Shown one piece after another: positions 11,030 to 20,719 of a stretch of 64,000 nt of DNA; positions within the stretch are counted from its first letter, which is position 1, and the number at the start of each line of letters is the position of its first letter. Under the pieces are notes generated by a model. The model did not search any database. It was not told the origin of the DNA and saw nothing but the letters and a program-made list of their open reading frames with translations. The position numbers and the translations under genes were made by a program. The stretch is from Rhyacophila brunnea (lineage: Eukaryota; Arthropoda; Insecta; Trichoptera; Rhyacophilidae): the NCBI GenBank assembly GCA_022495005.1, contig JAGYXB010002040.1, positions 1,426,001 through 1,490,000 of the forward strand, given 5' to 3'.

Positions 11030-11300
11030 GTCATGACTCATGACTGAGATGACTCTAAAAATGTATTCAAAATAATTCATAGGTAGGTACACCCCTACGG
11101 CATACATGGGAGTTCATTATTATTTAGTATCAGGCTGGCAGAAATGGCATGCGGTGTTTTGTGTCGTTTTATCGAAATTGTTTCTGGTCTAGTGGCGCTT
11201 TCCACGAAAGGAGGGCGGCACGCGGGACACGACGCATGACTCACTTGTTTACCATTCGTTCAGACTTGGCGGGACACTTCACACTTGACTCAGTGACTTG
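11030..11300. promoter_or_regulatory. Cluster of AP-1-type TGACTCA motifs in a GC-richer pocket
   Basis: Exact TGACTCA occurs at 11034-11040, 11237-11243 and 11286-11292. Near-matches follow the first (tgactgagatgactc, 11041-11055). The core lies in a GC-richer stretch (gggcggcacgcgggacacga). Consistent with an enhancer, but short motifs can cluster by chance. Confidence 0.25.
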
Positions 11301-11319
11301 ACCGCGACCGTCTGAAAAT

Positions 11320-12430
11320 GATACGTACCTAGCCATTTCACATTTCTCCCGGGAGTCGAAGAGATGAGCTCATATTCACGTGATTGATTGATTTTCAATT
11401 TCCAAGATAGGTAACAGTAGATCACAGGAAACGTGGTCAATTGGCGCGGTAACTTGAATATTATTTGAATTTATCAGTAATATCAGTTTTGACAGCCTGG
11501 AAGAATTATCTTTTTTATGTTTAATACTATTCTACTATATAATATTAATAGCTATCACGTTGTGTGTAAATTCCTGTTTTCTTTTTCAATTATATAATAA
11601 ATATAATTGTCTAGGCAATTTTAGACTCATTCGTATTTATTATGATATTATAATGAAAAAAAAATATTAAACACAAAACTTTGTTCAAAATAATATAAAC
11701 AAAGAATTTGACTATAAATCGAAATGGTGACATGCTGTTTGACGTTTTGCCACGATAACCTATTTACGAATATTATAATTTTCGATTTTACGTGATTTGT
11801 CATCTAAATAATTGAATTGAAACTTCTTTTAGATTTGTAACACAAACTGTTTTTGTCTCTCAGCGTGGCCTTTGTATATTTTAAAATAAATCCCATAATA
11901 TCAAATGACTTATATACAGAGGTAAGCTTGCAGATAATTTAGTCATTAACCTTAGTTATAATATTAATATTACATAGGTACTTAACCGTTTTTCAGCTCA
12001 ACTTTCATATGATTAGGTGTCATCTTAATATAAGAAAGTAGTCTTCAACATCGGACATTACCTATGTAAATAATTTCTTACACACCAAACTTGCTAACAA
12101 ACAGTAATCTTTGGAGACAAATTAATTATTAGATATTAGTGCTTATGATTTGATACAGATGTTAGAATTATTAACATTTTGGTAGAACAATTCTGAGTTC
12201 ACTGGTAGTAATAATGTAATAGGTACGTACTTAGGTAAATATTTACCTGTACATTTTTGATTAATATGTAATAATCGATCAGGCTCGCATAACATGTTCG
12301 GATAACCTACTTTAGGGGTTTATTTAGGTAGCACGCATGGACGGATTTCTGTATGGGTATCAGGAGAGCATAGCCCTCGAAGGTAACGTCGTAACATGTG
12401 GGGTGAGTAGTGGCGTACCGCGACTTGTCG
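11320..12430. other. AT-rich stretch, no feature seen
   Basis: No TIR pairs, repeats shared with the window or convincing ORFs noted. Confidence 0.4.
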
Positions 12431-12436
12431 GAATGC

Positions 12437-12500
12437 GAAGCCGCGGGTAAACGAACGCGAGCCGCGGGTTAAAGAACTCGCCTGTTCCATATCGCGGGTT
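12437..12500. repeat. Short imperfect tandem repeat (ccgcgggtta)
   Basis: ccgcgggt recurs at 12441 and 12462, and a tcgcgggtt variant at 12492, with 21- and 30-base spacing. The repeat produces a 68-codon minus-strand ORF with repeated NPR residues that I do not consider a gene. Confidence 0.45.
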
Positions 12501-12951
12501 AGTTACCTCGGTGCCTTGCCCGCTACCTCCTCGGTCTTCTGCTCCCCGCGCAACTCCTGATGACAAGCCGGCAGTGACGCATATGCTACCTCCGAAATGT
12601 GGATGGAGTAATGGATCCAGGTCAATATGGCTTAGTCACAGGTAACTTTTGTTAGTAATCAATGGATTCTTTGAAACTAACACCGAAGTTACTTAAATTA
12701 AGGTGACTAACTCATTCTAACTGCATATTTCAACTTTTGGTCCATATTATTTTCCATGAATACCTACTATTCATTCAGTTAGGTATATTTTTTTTTCCAA
12801 ATATATTTCGATTTGAAAGTACGAGAAAATAACATCTCGTCACTTAAATAATGAGGATGCCAATTAAATGGTAAGTAGGTATCTGGATATCATTACGAAC
12901 TTCTAATATAGGTATAAAGTAGGGACATGGTCATATTATATCCATCGCACC

Positions 12952-13229
12952 TATTCTATACACAAGACTGCTACCGGCAGCTATCGAGGATAGTTTTGTA
13001 TGGCAGTATTAGCACTTATTCTAACAATTACAATAAGTTAGTTGTAATTGTTACAATAAGTGCTATGTTTTAACAGCACCTCTCTTGACTGTGCTAAATT
13101 TTAGAGCGAGGTAGACAGTTTTGACTAACTTTCTATGGCTAACTTATTGTAACAATTAAAATACTACGATACAAACATATGAAAAACTACCCTCAATAGC
13201 TGCCGATAACAGTCTTGTGTATAGAATAT
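12952..13229. mobile_element. Fold-back element with about 60-bp TIRs
   Basis: tattctatacacaagactgc (from 12953) is matched in inverted orientation by the end at 13210-13229. The arms continue through ggcagctatcgagg / cctcaatagctgcc. An inner inverted repeat (acttattctaacaattacaa against ttgtaattgttacaataagt) adds a second hairpin. No coding content. Confidence 0.65.
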
Positions 13230-13509
13230 ATGCGCAGGAACTATAATAGTGGACTAAAAGGGTTTGCCTCGAGACTGCACTGATTTTATATGCAAGCAAA
13301 ATGAGTGTAGGGTTCCCATATTTAACGATAATAAAAAGAGGACATGTTTCATAATAAGCAGCCGCCCCATAGTCCAATGCCGTACGTGGTCACACGTGAT
13401 TTTGTGATGTATTTTGCACTATAATTGAACCCATGGTAAGTCAATGATTAACTAGGTCTCGATAATTTACCCCGAAATGTATTAATTTTACAATCATATT
13501 ATATATATT

Positions 13510-14015
13510 TGAGGCGCCCAGTATCAAAGTGGGCCAAAGGCACTTTTCAGCGTTATTTACATTTTAATGCCAAAAAAATCTTTATATCAATACCTACCAC
13601 TCTTACACATTTCGTGCATCAAAAACGACCAGAACCTATTCTAAATCGATTTTTAAAAGGTAAATGAATATAAAAAACGGCCAAAGTCAGTATGGCCGCC
13701 ATAATACATCTTTCGTCTGCAAGACATGAAAGATCATCACATCACTCATTATCAAAAACAGCCGAACTAGTATAAAACTAGAATAGTCAGTATCAAAAGT
13801 GGCCGAGAGCATATTAAATTTTAGATGTCAAATTGAACTTTTTTGATAAAGTTACGCTTAAATTTACTATTTAAAAGTATTCTGGAAAGGTTAGAGTTTA
13901 TTAAGAAAAATATAATACTTCAATATACATTGTCACAAGAATAACTACAGTTTTTCGCCATTCATGTAAAAAAAAATCAAGGTCCCTTTGGCCCACTTTA
14001 ACATTGGGTGCCTCA
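13510..14015. mobile_element. TIR element with 31-bp ends and internal end-like motifs
   Basis: tgaggcgcccagtatcaaag (13510) is inverted at the right end (acattgggtgcctca, 14001-14015). The match extends through gtgggccaaagg on both sides. Internal partial copies of the end motif (cagtatcaaaagtggccg near 13788; ggccaaagtcagtatggcc near 13680) may be transposase-binding repeats. About 506 bp, noncoding, no clear target duplication. Confidence 0.6.
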
Positions 14016-14727
14016 TTTATTAATAAACAAGAATTGGTACATATCCATTAAAATATTGAAATTAAGAAATATACGAAGGTACCACAATTCAAATAAATGA
14101 ATTACAAAATAGAGGCATATAATGGCATACAAATACAAAAAATCATTATCTTTAATGTGCATCATGCGATTGTTCTTATAAGTTTAAGATAATGAATGCA
14201 TGGGGTAGATTGTAGAAGCTTGAATTATATACACAAATTGATTTACGGCGAAAGCATAAAATTTTAATTTTAAGTCCAGGACTTGTATTGGTTTTTTCCG
14301 CATGGGGGTTGACCTGGAAGAACGAAGACGTCGGAATACATTGAGAATGTGGTTGCATGACCGGCGAAGGGTGAACGACATGTTACCGACCCCGTGGCCG
14401 CTCTATTCCGACATAATGAGACCGACAGATAACTCTTTAATATGCCTTATGTCATTATAGTAAACCCAACAATACGCAATCTTTTTGCAAAGCGAAATTA
14501 ACGAGAGCCGTTTTATCAATTCGTGTTTTTACGTCTCCAGATCGCAAAGAGGTCAATGCAATTACAAAACATAAATGATTGTAAAACAAAACGTGGGTAT
14601 ATTAGCCAAAAGTATCTATCTATCTCTACTTAACAAGTGAAAAATATTATAATATCATTTTACATCCATCGGTTTAGATTGTTTAGAAGGAATTTAAATA
14701 CATAGGTAAGTTAGTAGGTATAAATAA

Positions 14728-14812
14728 AATAATTACAAGATAAAAAGAACTTTTTATATACCACTTTTTCAATTTTCTGTTGAATCATGTACACTTGACA
14801 ATCCTATGTAGT
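14728..14812 (+). repeat. Fragment shared with family I upstream part
   Basis: ttacaagataaaaagaactt through ctgttgaatcatgtac matches 20223-20305 (same orientation). It ends where family G starts. Confidence 0.55.
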
Positions 14813-14820
14813 ATGTCGTT

Positions 14821-15116
14821 CGCACATGTATAGGTAGACGTCACGCATTTTCCATTATGCGATATGACGCATCGGGAATTTATAGCAATATCACCTTTAT
14901 TGTAATGGCGTTAGAACAGTGTTTATAGTGTCAATGCTCATTTGAGCGAACCCGTTCGAGCCGAACCATTCGGCAGACCCGACAAAAAGCATCGGGAATT
15001 TATAGCAATATCACCTTTATTGTAATGGCGATAGAACAGATTATGCCATTCGGCAGACCCGACAAAAAAGTGAGTGTCATTTTTTTTCCAAATGCTTCGT
15101 CCATATTAATGTCATT
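14821..15116 (+). repeat. Family G repeat, copy 1, with internal 120-bp tandem duplication
   Basis: cgcacatgtataggtagacg to ccatattaatgtcattg is about 296 bp and matches 54071-54367 in the same orientation with few differences. Inside, gcatcgggaatttatagcaa recurs at 14869 and 14989, and ccattcggcagacccgac closes each unit. The second unit carries an internal deletion that is shared by both copies. Class unknown; no TIRs seen. Confidence 0.7.
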
Positions 15117-15130
15117 GATTACATGTAACA

Positions 15131-15286
15131 TATTTTTTTCTTTTTACGAGAAATGGATGTTGGCCACTTCCTCAACCTATTAGGTCCACACTTATTGAAA
15201 ATCATATGTCTATTTGCCAGACCCAGGATTCAAACCTGGGATTCACGTCATTATAGACCGATGCGTAAGCCGCTCGGCCATCATGG
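15131..15286 (-). mobile_element. tRNA-derived SINE, copy 3 (3'-truncated)
   Basis: Best-preserved tRNA head in the window: on the minus strand tggccgagcggcttacgcat (A-box-like) is followed by cccaggtttgaatcctggg (B-box). The body then runs to tggatgttggc/cttttt and stops before the usual 3' segment. The head resembles a tRNA with a long variable region (Ser/Leu type). Confidence 0.75.
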
Positions 15287-15820
15287 ACAAATATTATAAG
15301 TAGATATAATTAAATAACACTGAAGCGTGCATGTTGACAAATTTGCAGGTTGTGAATTATAATAAGTAGATAATATACAACGCTCTTTGTTTTTTGCAAA
15401 CATTACCTAATAGGTAGGTAGGTACATTATGTAGTTACTATGCGATTATTTTGCACCGTTAAACTATAAAACGTTCGGTCATATACCTGCGCAGTGACTG
15501 AGGTCAAGTGTTCGGGTTATCCACAGATAGATCTCGAAATAATATACATTTTGCCTGTGGGAGTCGTCAAACAATAACATCTCTTACTTGTTTGTCCTAA
15601 CACAAAATGAACAAACATGCATAATCAAAACCCAAATCTTTTTATAATTACAAGGCTTCTAAAATCTAGCGTTCTACATAGTAATCTAATCTAAGTTATT
15701 GTAATTAAAAATATATACTGACCAAAGTAAATAAAATATTAAACACCCCTATGATTCTATGACTACCAATATTAATTATTAACCATATTATATCAGAGGA
15801 TATATCGGGTTAGTTTAGTG

Positions 15821-16300
15821 CCATCTTTAAATTAATAAAGCCTGAGCATATCTTTTTGCACAAGCAACGAGTGGTCCACTGTTCAGCTGTCAAAATCAAA
15901 TCCCAGATTGCTTGACATATTGATTCGCCCTTTCTCGTTTCAAATTGAATTATAAAAAATTCTCAAATCAAATATATTAACTATCAGTGTTATTTATAAA
16001 TAATATACATTCCTGTTATTCATCAGCTGTCAAAGTCAGACTAGTCCTTCACACAAAAACCGTTGGTAATATCGATTTCTATGCATTACATTTGTAGAAG
16101 GTGTGTTAATGCTAGTGTATTATTTATCATGTAACTCATCTATCCAAATCAAACCATTCCCGGTGTGAACACGACAGACGCATCAGTATGAGCACTCTAT
16201 AGAACAATGACACGTCATCCATTAGACAACAACAGGAGGGGCGGAAAAAAGTAGGACCAGTCGTTATGAATGTATCGGCTTTCTACTTGAGTCGGCAATG
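15821..16300 (+). repeat. Family C repeat, copy 1
   Basis: From ccatctttaaattaataaag to cttgagtcggcaatg, about 480 bp, matched in inverted orientation by 51155-51680. Sharp loss of similarity at both ends defines the element. Blocks such as cattacatttgtagaaggtg and ccgatacattcacaacgact (minus strand) are well conserved. No TIR or coding frame is conserved between copies. Confidence 0.7.
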
Positions 16301-16709
16301 GTTAGTTAGATAGTCGGTGGATCGTTGGGTTGGTGGGTCGGTCCTTCGCAGATTGTTTGGTCGCATTATGGACAGATCAAGCAATATGTATTTAAAAAGA
16401 CTTTCAAATGAAAATTTAATCAATCAAATTCCACTAATACACGCTTAATTTGGTTTATAAATTCATAACATAGTCCATTTAATGATAAAGTAAAGCCATA
16501 ACTGAGAGAGTGAACTAGTGAAAGATGCGAATTCATAATCCACTAGTTCCAATTTTTTTCTGATCTTGAAAAATATATAAGTAATTAGTTACATTACAGT
16601 ACATATATGAACATTAGCCAGGTATCTACATACCCACTGGTTACTGGTTAGATATCTACGTTTGGTACTACTTTATGTGGGTACTAAGTTCTTGTTGAAC
16701 TATGATTCT

Positions 16710-16870
16710 GCCCGAGCGTCAAAAGTGTTCTCGGACCATTGACCCAACTTTTAGCCTTGGAATTGGGCCGCGCTGTTGACCGGCCAATGTCCCGATCGCG
16801 GATCGAAGCCAAACAATGGCCGCGAAGTTTTTTCAAAATCACTTCGTTCCAAATTCTATTTTCGCGCCAT
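16710..16870. other. GC-rich unique pocket
   Basis: cgatcgcggatcgaagcc, ggccgcgctgttgaccgg and a ccaat/attgg pair in about 150 bp. No ORF. Candidate conserved noncoding or regulatory DNA about 300-440 bp upstream of the splice signal at 17153. Confidence 0.25.
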
Positions 16871-17152
16871 TATTACATCCACCTACGTACAGGTGGTCTC
16901 AAAACAATGAACATCTAAAAACAAAAAAAATAATAATATGTTGTACTGTCTACAAAAGACTAGGTACCTATACCTAACTAAATCGTTGGCACCGCACGAC
17001 ATGACAGATTAATAATTAATAAATAATTATTTCTGAGTTTGGCACTATTAGACACTATCAATTTCCGTCGAGTATTCTAGAAATTTTACAATCGTTTGTT
17101 TTGTGTCGTTGTTTGTGAATGATTTCTAAAATTTTGTTTTATCTCTTTACAG

Positions 17153-17185
17153 GTAAGATTACTGGTCCACCAATGTCCGAATTAC
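17153..17185 (+). other. Candidate recursive splice site / 33-nt microexon 1
   Basis: A 3' splice site (branch-like tttctaaaatt at about 17124, then ttttgttttatctctttacag ending at 17152) is fused directly to a 5' splice site, AG|GTAAGA. A second strong 5' site, AC|GTAAGCATG, lies 33 nt downstream at 17186. Juxtaposed AG|GTAAG after a pyrimidine tract is the signature of recursive splicing in long insect introns, where such points are often followed by a cryptic exon. It could also be a genuine 33-nt microexon, open in two frames. The site at 58924 has the same architecture and the same first eight bases. Confidence 0.5.
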
Positions 17186-17189
17186 GTAA

Positions 17190-18650
17190 GCATGTGTTAA
17201 TGTAAGTTTATTACCAATAATTTATTATTTACATATTAAAGTACCTAGGTATCTCCATTCCAGTATTTAACAGGCTAACATTCAGTTTCCAGTATTATAG
17301 CCTCAAATTATATTAAATAAACAGGTGGAGTGTTTCTATACACTATACAGTAATACATATACTAATTTAAGCAAATTCTTTTGAACAATATATTTATGCA
17401 TTGATGCTAAATGGGTGGTATACAATATAAAATATATGGTGCAAGGTTGGTAAGGGAGACAATGCAAATTGTGGGTACCTACTGGACCAAGAGAAAACGT
17501 GATAGGAAGAAGTGGTAGTAGTTTTTAGAAATCGACAATATTAGTTATAAAACCACCTTAAAATAGTACGTAACAATAGCTTGTTAATAGACCAATATCA
17601 ATAAAAAATACTATGCATAAACCTAAGTACTTGTGCAAACATACAATTTATTGGTCGAGGAATTTTTGTCCACGGTGTATTTCTAGAACTCTGGAGTTTG
17701 AAGATAGAACAGGTAGACTCCAAACCAATGGCCGGGGTCAAAAATAGCGCGAATATTTCGCGTTCAAATTGTTCAATAGTGTCGGTGAACGATGCGCAAT
17801 GCGGCTGCGCAGGGTCACTGACTGCAATAGCGAAAAAAATTAAAACTACATTTTGACTACATATTTGAATTTGCAAGTAGGTACCCGAGGAAACGTTAAA
17901 CCGGACCGGCGAGAAAACATTTATTTATTAAAAACATGTAATAATAATATAATATACTTAATAAGTATTTATTATTTATATTTATATTATAATCTTAACG
18001 TAATTGTTTCTTTCTAAGTTAGCCAATATTATTATAGGAATAACCAAACAAATTCACACAAAGGCTGCAGTACCAAAATCAATTTTAAATCTAATAATAA
18101 AAACCTACCCCTATAAATAGCAATAATTGATAAAATATGCAGGTGTTGTCAACGATGGTAGGTGCTAGATGCAAATTGAAATTAGATAGATATATTAATA
18201 AATAATACTTAAGTTCTATGGATGCCCCCTATTAATTCAATATAATTATTATTATATACATAGTGTTGCAACACGTGGGAATAGCAGATATTATTATTAA
18301 GTAAGTTGGTTCCTGAAGTATATGTGTAACATTCACATTCCCAAAATAAGAGTAAAGTAGTACCAGCTCATGGTACAGCAACATGCAACAGCAACGTGAA
18401 ACACGTGTCATGATTAATAGTAAAGTCATACGTTTGCTATGCAAAGACAACATTGACAGCCAGAAGGTCCTATAATTTATACGCAAATCGAAGATTTATT
18501 TAGTTACCTACTCAAAGATTCGTATTCGAATAATGCGGAAAATTTTTGTGTGTTTTGCATCACTTATGACTTACCGCAGTAGTAAGAGAAAGAGATTATG
18601 TGAATCCCCGCACTTTAAACTTTAAGTGTGACGTTGCACAGTAGTTTAGT
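17190..18650. other. AT-rich stretch with one GC pocket
   Basis: A GC-richer patch at 17700-17850 (gaacgatgcgcaatgcggc) lies inside a 92-codon minus-strand ORF that I do not trust. No repeats shared with the window. Confidence 0.35.
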
Positions 18651-18656
18651 TTGACG

Positions 18657-18871
18657 ATGAGTGCAACGATTGCCCAAAATAAGACCAACACAACGAATGG
18701 AAAATTGGGTAAGTATTTCTTTGTGATGGTGAAAAAGAATTAAAGTTTGCTAAAAGAGTGTGGGAGATCACTGCCAGTTTTGATACAGACTTCTTGAAGT
18801 TGGACATGCCTGATGTGTTATTTAAAATTTTATGTCAACTCAATAATGAATGTATTACAATAATTGAATGA
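18657..18871 (+). pseudogene. Short unrecognised coding-like sequence with one frameshift
   Basis: From ATG at 18657 a frame reads MSATIAQNKTNTTNGKLG and then KYFFV. About 18729 the coding-like frame switches: the shifted frame continues DGEKELKFAKRVWEI and FLKLDMPDVLFKILCQ, to a stop near 18871, about 70 residues in total. The mixed amphipathic composition and ordinary codon use look protein-like against the AT-rich flanks. I recognise no family. A strong 5' splice-like site (TTGG|GTAAGTATTT) lies at 18708, so the first part could instead be a small 5' exon. The alternatives are a decayed retrocopy or transposon fragment, or chance. Confidence 0.3.
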
Positions 18872-18879
18872 CCATGAGT

Positions 18880-19705
18880 TTTGAAAGCATTTCCCCATTA
18901 GGCAAATTTAGAATTATTTATATGTATTTACCTATATATTTATATGTAGGTACCACAGTGCTTTGAGCAGGACGTCAGTTTGTGACTGGGCAAAACGTCT
19001 CATTAGTGGACGTCATGTCTCCTTATTCAGCAAAATAATAAAATATATTTGTATTGTTATTGAATAATATAGTACCTACCCAAATATCTCATATTGCAAT
19101 CATGACGTCATGGACTTAGGTTCTATTGTGTCTTATTTTGCGGTTTACCCAATGGCCAAGTTTTGCTTTGTTACACGAACCATGTTTGTCAATTTGTATG
19201 AGGACGTACAATGTAGGTAAGTACAAAGTTATATTAACCAAAAATAATGATCTCTATGACCATGACTTTTGTTCAGCTAAATAGGTAACATTTTAACAGA
19301 CCTTGACTGAAAGTAATTGTCTATGTACGGAAATATCAAAAAGGACATTTTTTGCCGATTGCTAAATGTACCCATTACATTATTTTAGTTTGTAAAACCA
19401 TTATGAATTGAAATCTTTTAAATTTGTATCCTGGAAACCGGTATGTATGCAAATTGTCGACCATTAGTTTTAAAAATAATAATTATGCAATATCGTTTGG
19501 GTCACCTTGAGACTTGATATTAATAATTATTATTTGGTTGAACTTCCATATTTGGATAAGATCAAAAAAACTCAATTACGACTGAGAAGTAGGTAGTTAT
19601 AAGAAACTTATGACTATAGTATTTGATAATAAATTGAGTCAGTTAGCATTTAGCAGAATTCCATTTTATAATATTTTGATAACTACATTGAAGTACATTT
19701 TTTAA
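18880..19705. other. No feature seen
   Basis: AT-rich unique sequence; a few scattered gacgtca motifs (18972, 19009, 19103), no ORF or TIR pair. Confidence 0.35.
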
Positions 19706-19711
19706 TTTATT

Positions 19712-19850
19712 TATTTATTTAGAAAAAAAATATATTGAGCACATTACAAATGATTAATTCAAGACGTTCACAACAAATCAACTAGAAAAAAAACGAAATA
19801 AAAAAACAAAAAAAAAACAATTTAAACAATAGAATAGAATTTAAAAAAAA
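19712..19850 (-). repeat. Family J repeat fragment (possible LINE 3' end)
   Basis: The block ttaattcaagacgttcacaa followed by an A-rich tract recurs at 41380 (ttaattgaagacgttcacaa), near 34530 and near 39890. On the minus strand it would be a T-rich leader into a short conserved segment, compatible with a retrotransposon 3' end, but no coding part can be tied to it. Confidence 0.4.
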
Positions 19851-20217
19851 TACCTAATGTGGCAGTGCATCATTATTTATCTTTATCTGTAATTGGGTAC
19901 CAAGAAAGTAGTCGAAGCGCAGGCTACGCATAAGACATCGCCATGCACAACCTTCGGCGCGTATATCGCCCTTGTAGCAATGCTGCGTTAGTACCTATCT
20001 ACCACTATTACAACGGAGGCGTCGAATAGCTGTCGACACAACGAATTAATTTGTGTTGATTCATGATTAATGATCATGAGGGGTTGGTCCACTTCTATAA
20101 ACATACCTACCACATAAGCGTGAAGTTAGATAGTTTTGACGGTACATATAACGTCATTAGAGTGACGCCGAGCGAGATAAACGATGCAGTCGGAAATTGT
20201 AATAGTAACAACAATTA

Positions 20218-20712
20218 ATAATTACAAGATAAAAAGAACTTTTTATATACTTACCACGTTTTTACATTTTCTGTTGAATCATATAAACCTGACAATTCTA
20301 TGTATTAATAATTTAGGACAAATAAGGCAATTGTCAGCAAATCATTTTTTGCTATTTTGCAACAAACAAACAAATATAGAATAATGAAATGTCATTTTGA
20401 TTTCCATATTAACGCACGTATATATTAATAATTTAGTTGCTAGGACCACCCCCTTAGCAACTAATAATAGTGGATTGGATTACGGATTTCTTCCGAAATA
20501 ACTTTTCATACAAAACAGAATTAACTGAAAATGAATTCAATTCTACTTAAAGATGGCTAAAAGTATTAAAAGAATGCATTGGCATCGTGTTCTAAAAGTT
20601 TCAAATGTCTAGTCGGGAAGTTAGTTAAAAATCGATCGAGCCAGATTTGTACTGGATAAACAACCACCGGACAAACAAGAATACGAGCTAAGAAAAACGT
20701 GGTAAAAAAAAT
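20218..20712 (+). repeat. Family I repeat, copy 2
   Basis: The longest copy. Its left part (20218-20305) matches 14728-14812 and its right part (20380-20712) matches 2385-2742, joined by sequence similar to 2325-2385. Orientation is the same in all three. No conserved frame. ORFs at 20184-20384 and 20566-20763 are by-products. Confidence 0.65.
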
Positions 20713-20719
20713 ACCTAAG

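Noticed and set aside
12360..12566. 68-codon Gly/Arg/Pro-rich ORF
   Set aside because: Follows an imperfect ccgcgggtta tandem repeat.
15240..15286. Functional tRNA gene
   Set aside because: A- and B-box-like motifs are present, but the sequence continues into the SINE body and no cloverleaf closes.
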